This document shows, piece after piece, positions 6,377 to 6,429 of a stretch of DNA of 6,429 nt; position 1 is the stretch's first letter; each line of letters begins with the position of its first letter. The notes beneath the pieces were generated by a model. It did no database searches. It had not been told where the DNA came from and saw only the letters and a list, made by a program, of their open reading frames with translations. Source of the DNA: an uncultured euryarchaeote (GTDB lineage Archaea; Thermoplasmatota; Poseidoniia; Poseidoniales; Poseidoniaceae); contig CALBJF010000319.1 of NCBI GenBank assembly GCA_937892665.1, positions 1-6,429 of the forward strand, given 5' to 3'. Both the position numbers and the translations under genes were made by a program.

Positions 6377-6429
6377 TGCGGATAGCGGGAGTCGAACCCA
6401 CGACATAAGGTTGGAAACCTCAGATGATA
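6377..6429 (-). tRNA. tRNA-Gly(UCC), 3' part (5' end beyond window)
   Basis: Read on the minus strand, the piece folds as a class I tRNA from the D-stem onward. The anticodon stem TGAGG/CCTTA (6422-6418 with 6410-6406) encloses the loop TTTCCAA with anticodon UCC at 6415-6413. A four-base variable loop follows, then T-stem GTGGG/CCCGC around TTCGACT, the acceptor strand TATCCGC (6384-6378) and discriminator A at 6377. The acceptor predicts a 5' end of GCGGATA. A G1-C72, C2-G71 start, A73 and C35-C36 all fit glycine. CCA is not encoded (CCT follows A73), so it must be added enzymatically. The 5' acceptor strand and most of the D-arm are missing. Confidence 0.85.

Noticed and set aside
6359..6406. 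Extension of the peptidase frame to ATG 6406
   Set aside because: It would run through the T-arm and acceptor of tRNA-Gly and put 16 unrelated residues before the lipoprotein signal.

Overview
The window most likely comes from an uncultured marine euryarchaeon of the Marine Group II (Poseidoniales) type. This is an inference from style, not a proven placement. The M28 peptidase has a lipoprotein signal ending L-S-G-C followed by F-G-E-E, which is common in that group. Arginine is written mostly as CGA/CGT/AGA on both strands, genes are packed almost without gaps, and the tRNA has no encoded CCA. No mobile element, CRISPR array or rRNA is visible, and there is no gene-free stretch above 44 bases.

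Plus strand, 1-2764: the 3' part of a large multidomain synthase, open at the left edge, carries a ketoreductase (KR) followed by a double-hotdog dehydratase (DH). The KR is of the PfaA kind found in polyunsaturated fatty acid/polyketide synthases. Directly behind it is a 4'-phosphopantetheinyl transferase of the Sfp/PfaE superfamily, the enzyme that would activate the carrier-protein domains of such a synthase. Ketosynthase, acyltransferase and ACP domains are expected upstream, outside the window. A complete iterative acyl/polyketide synthase system in an archaeon, a domain whose membrane lipids are isoprenoid, is the most interesting possibility here.

Minus strand, 6429-2766, read right to left: the 3' two-thirds of tRNA-Gly(UCC); 18 bases later an M28-family zinc aminopeptidase lipoprotein; after 44 bases a five-helix membrane protein with an extracytoplasmic alpha/beta-hydrolase domain; after 24 bases a small three-helix protein resembling the MerT mercuric transporter. 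The spacing suggests one transcription unit devoted to the cell surface (peptide and ester hydrolysis plus a small transporter), possibly started from the tRNA promoter.

The two units converge tail to tail with one base between their stop codons (2765), so each transcript must end inside, or run antisense through, the other unit's last gene. Several inverted repeats lie near gene ends (2541-2603, 2783-2803, 4883-4912). Their function is unproven.
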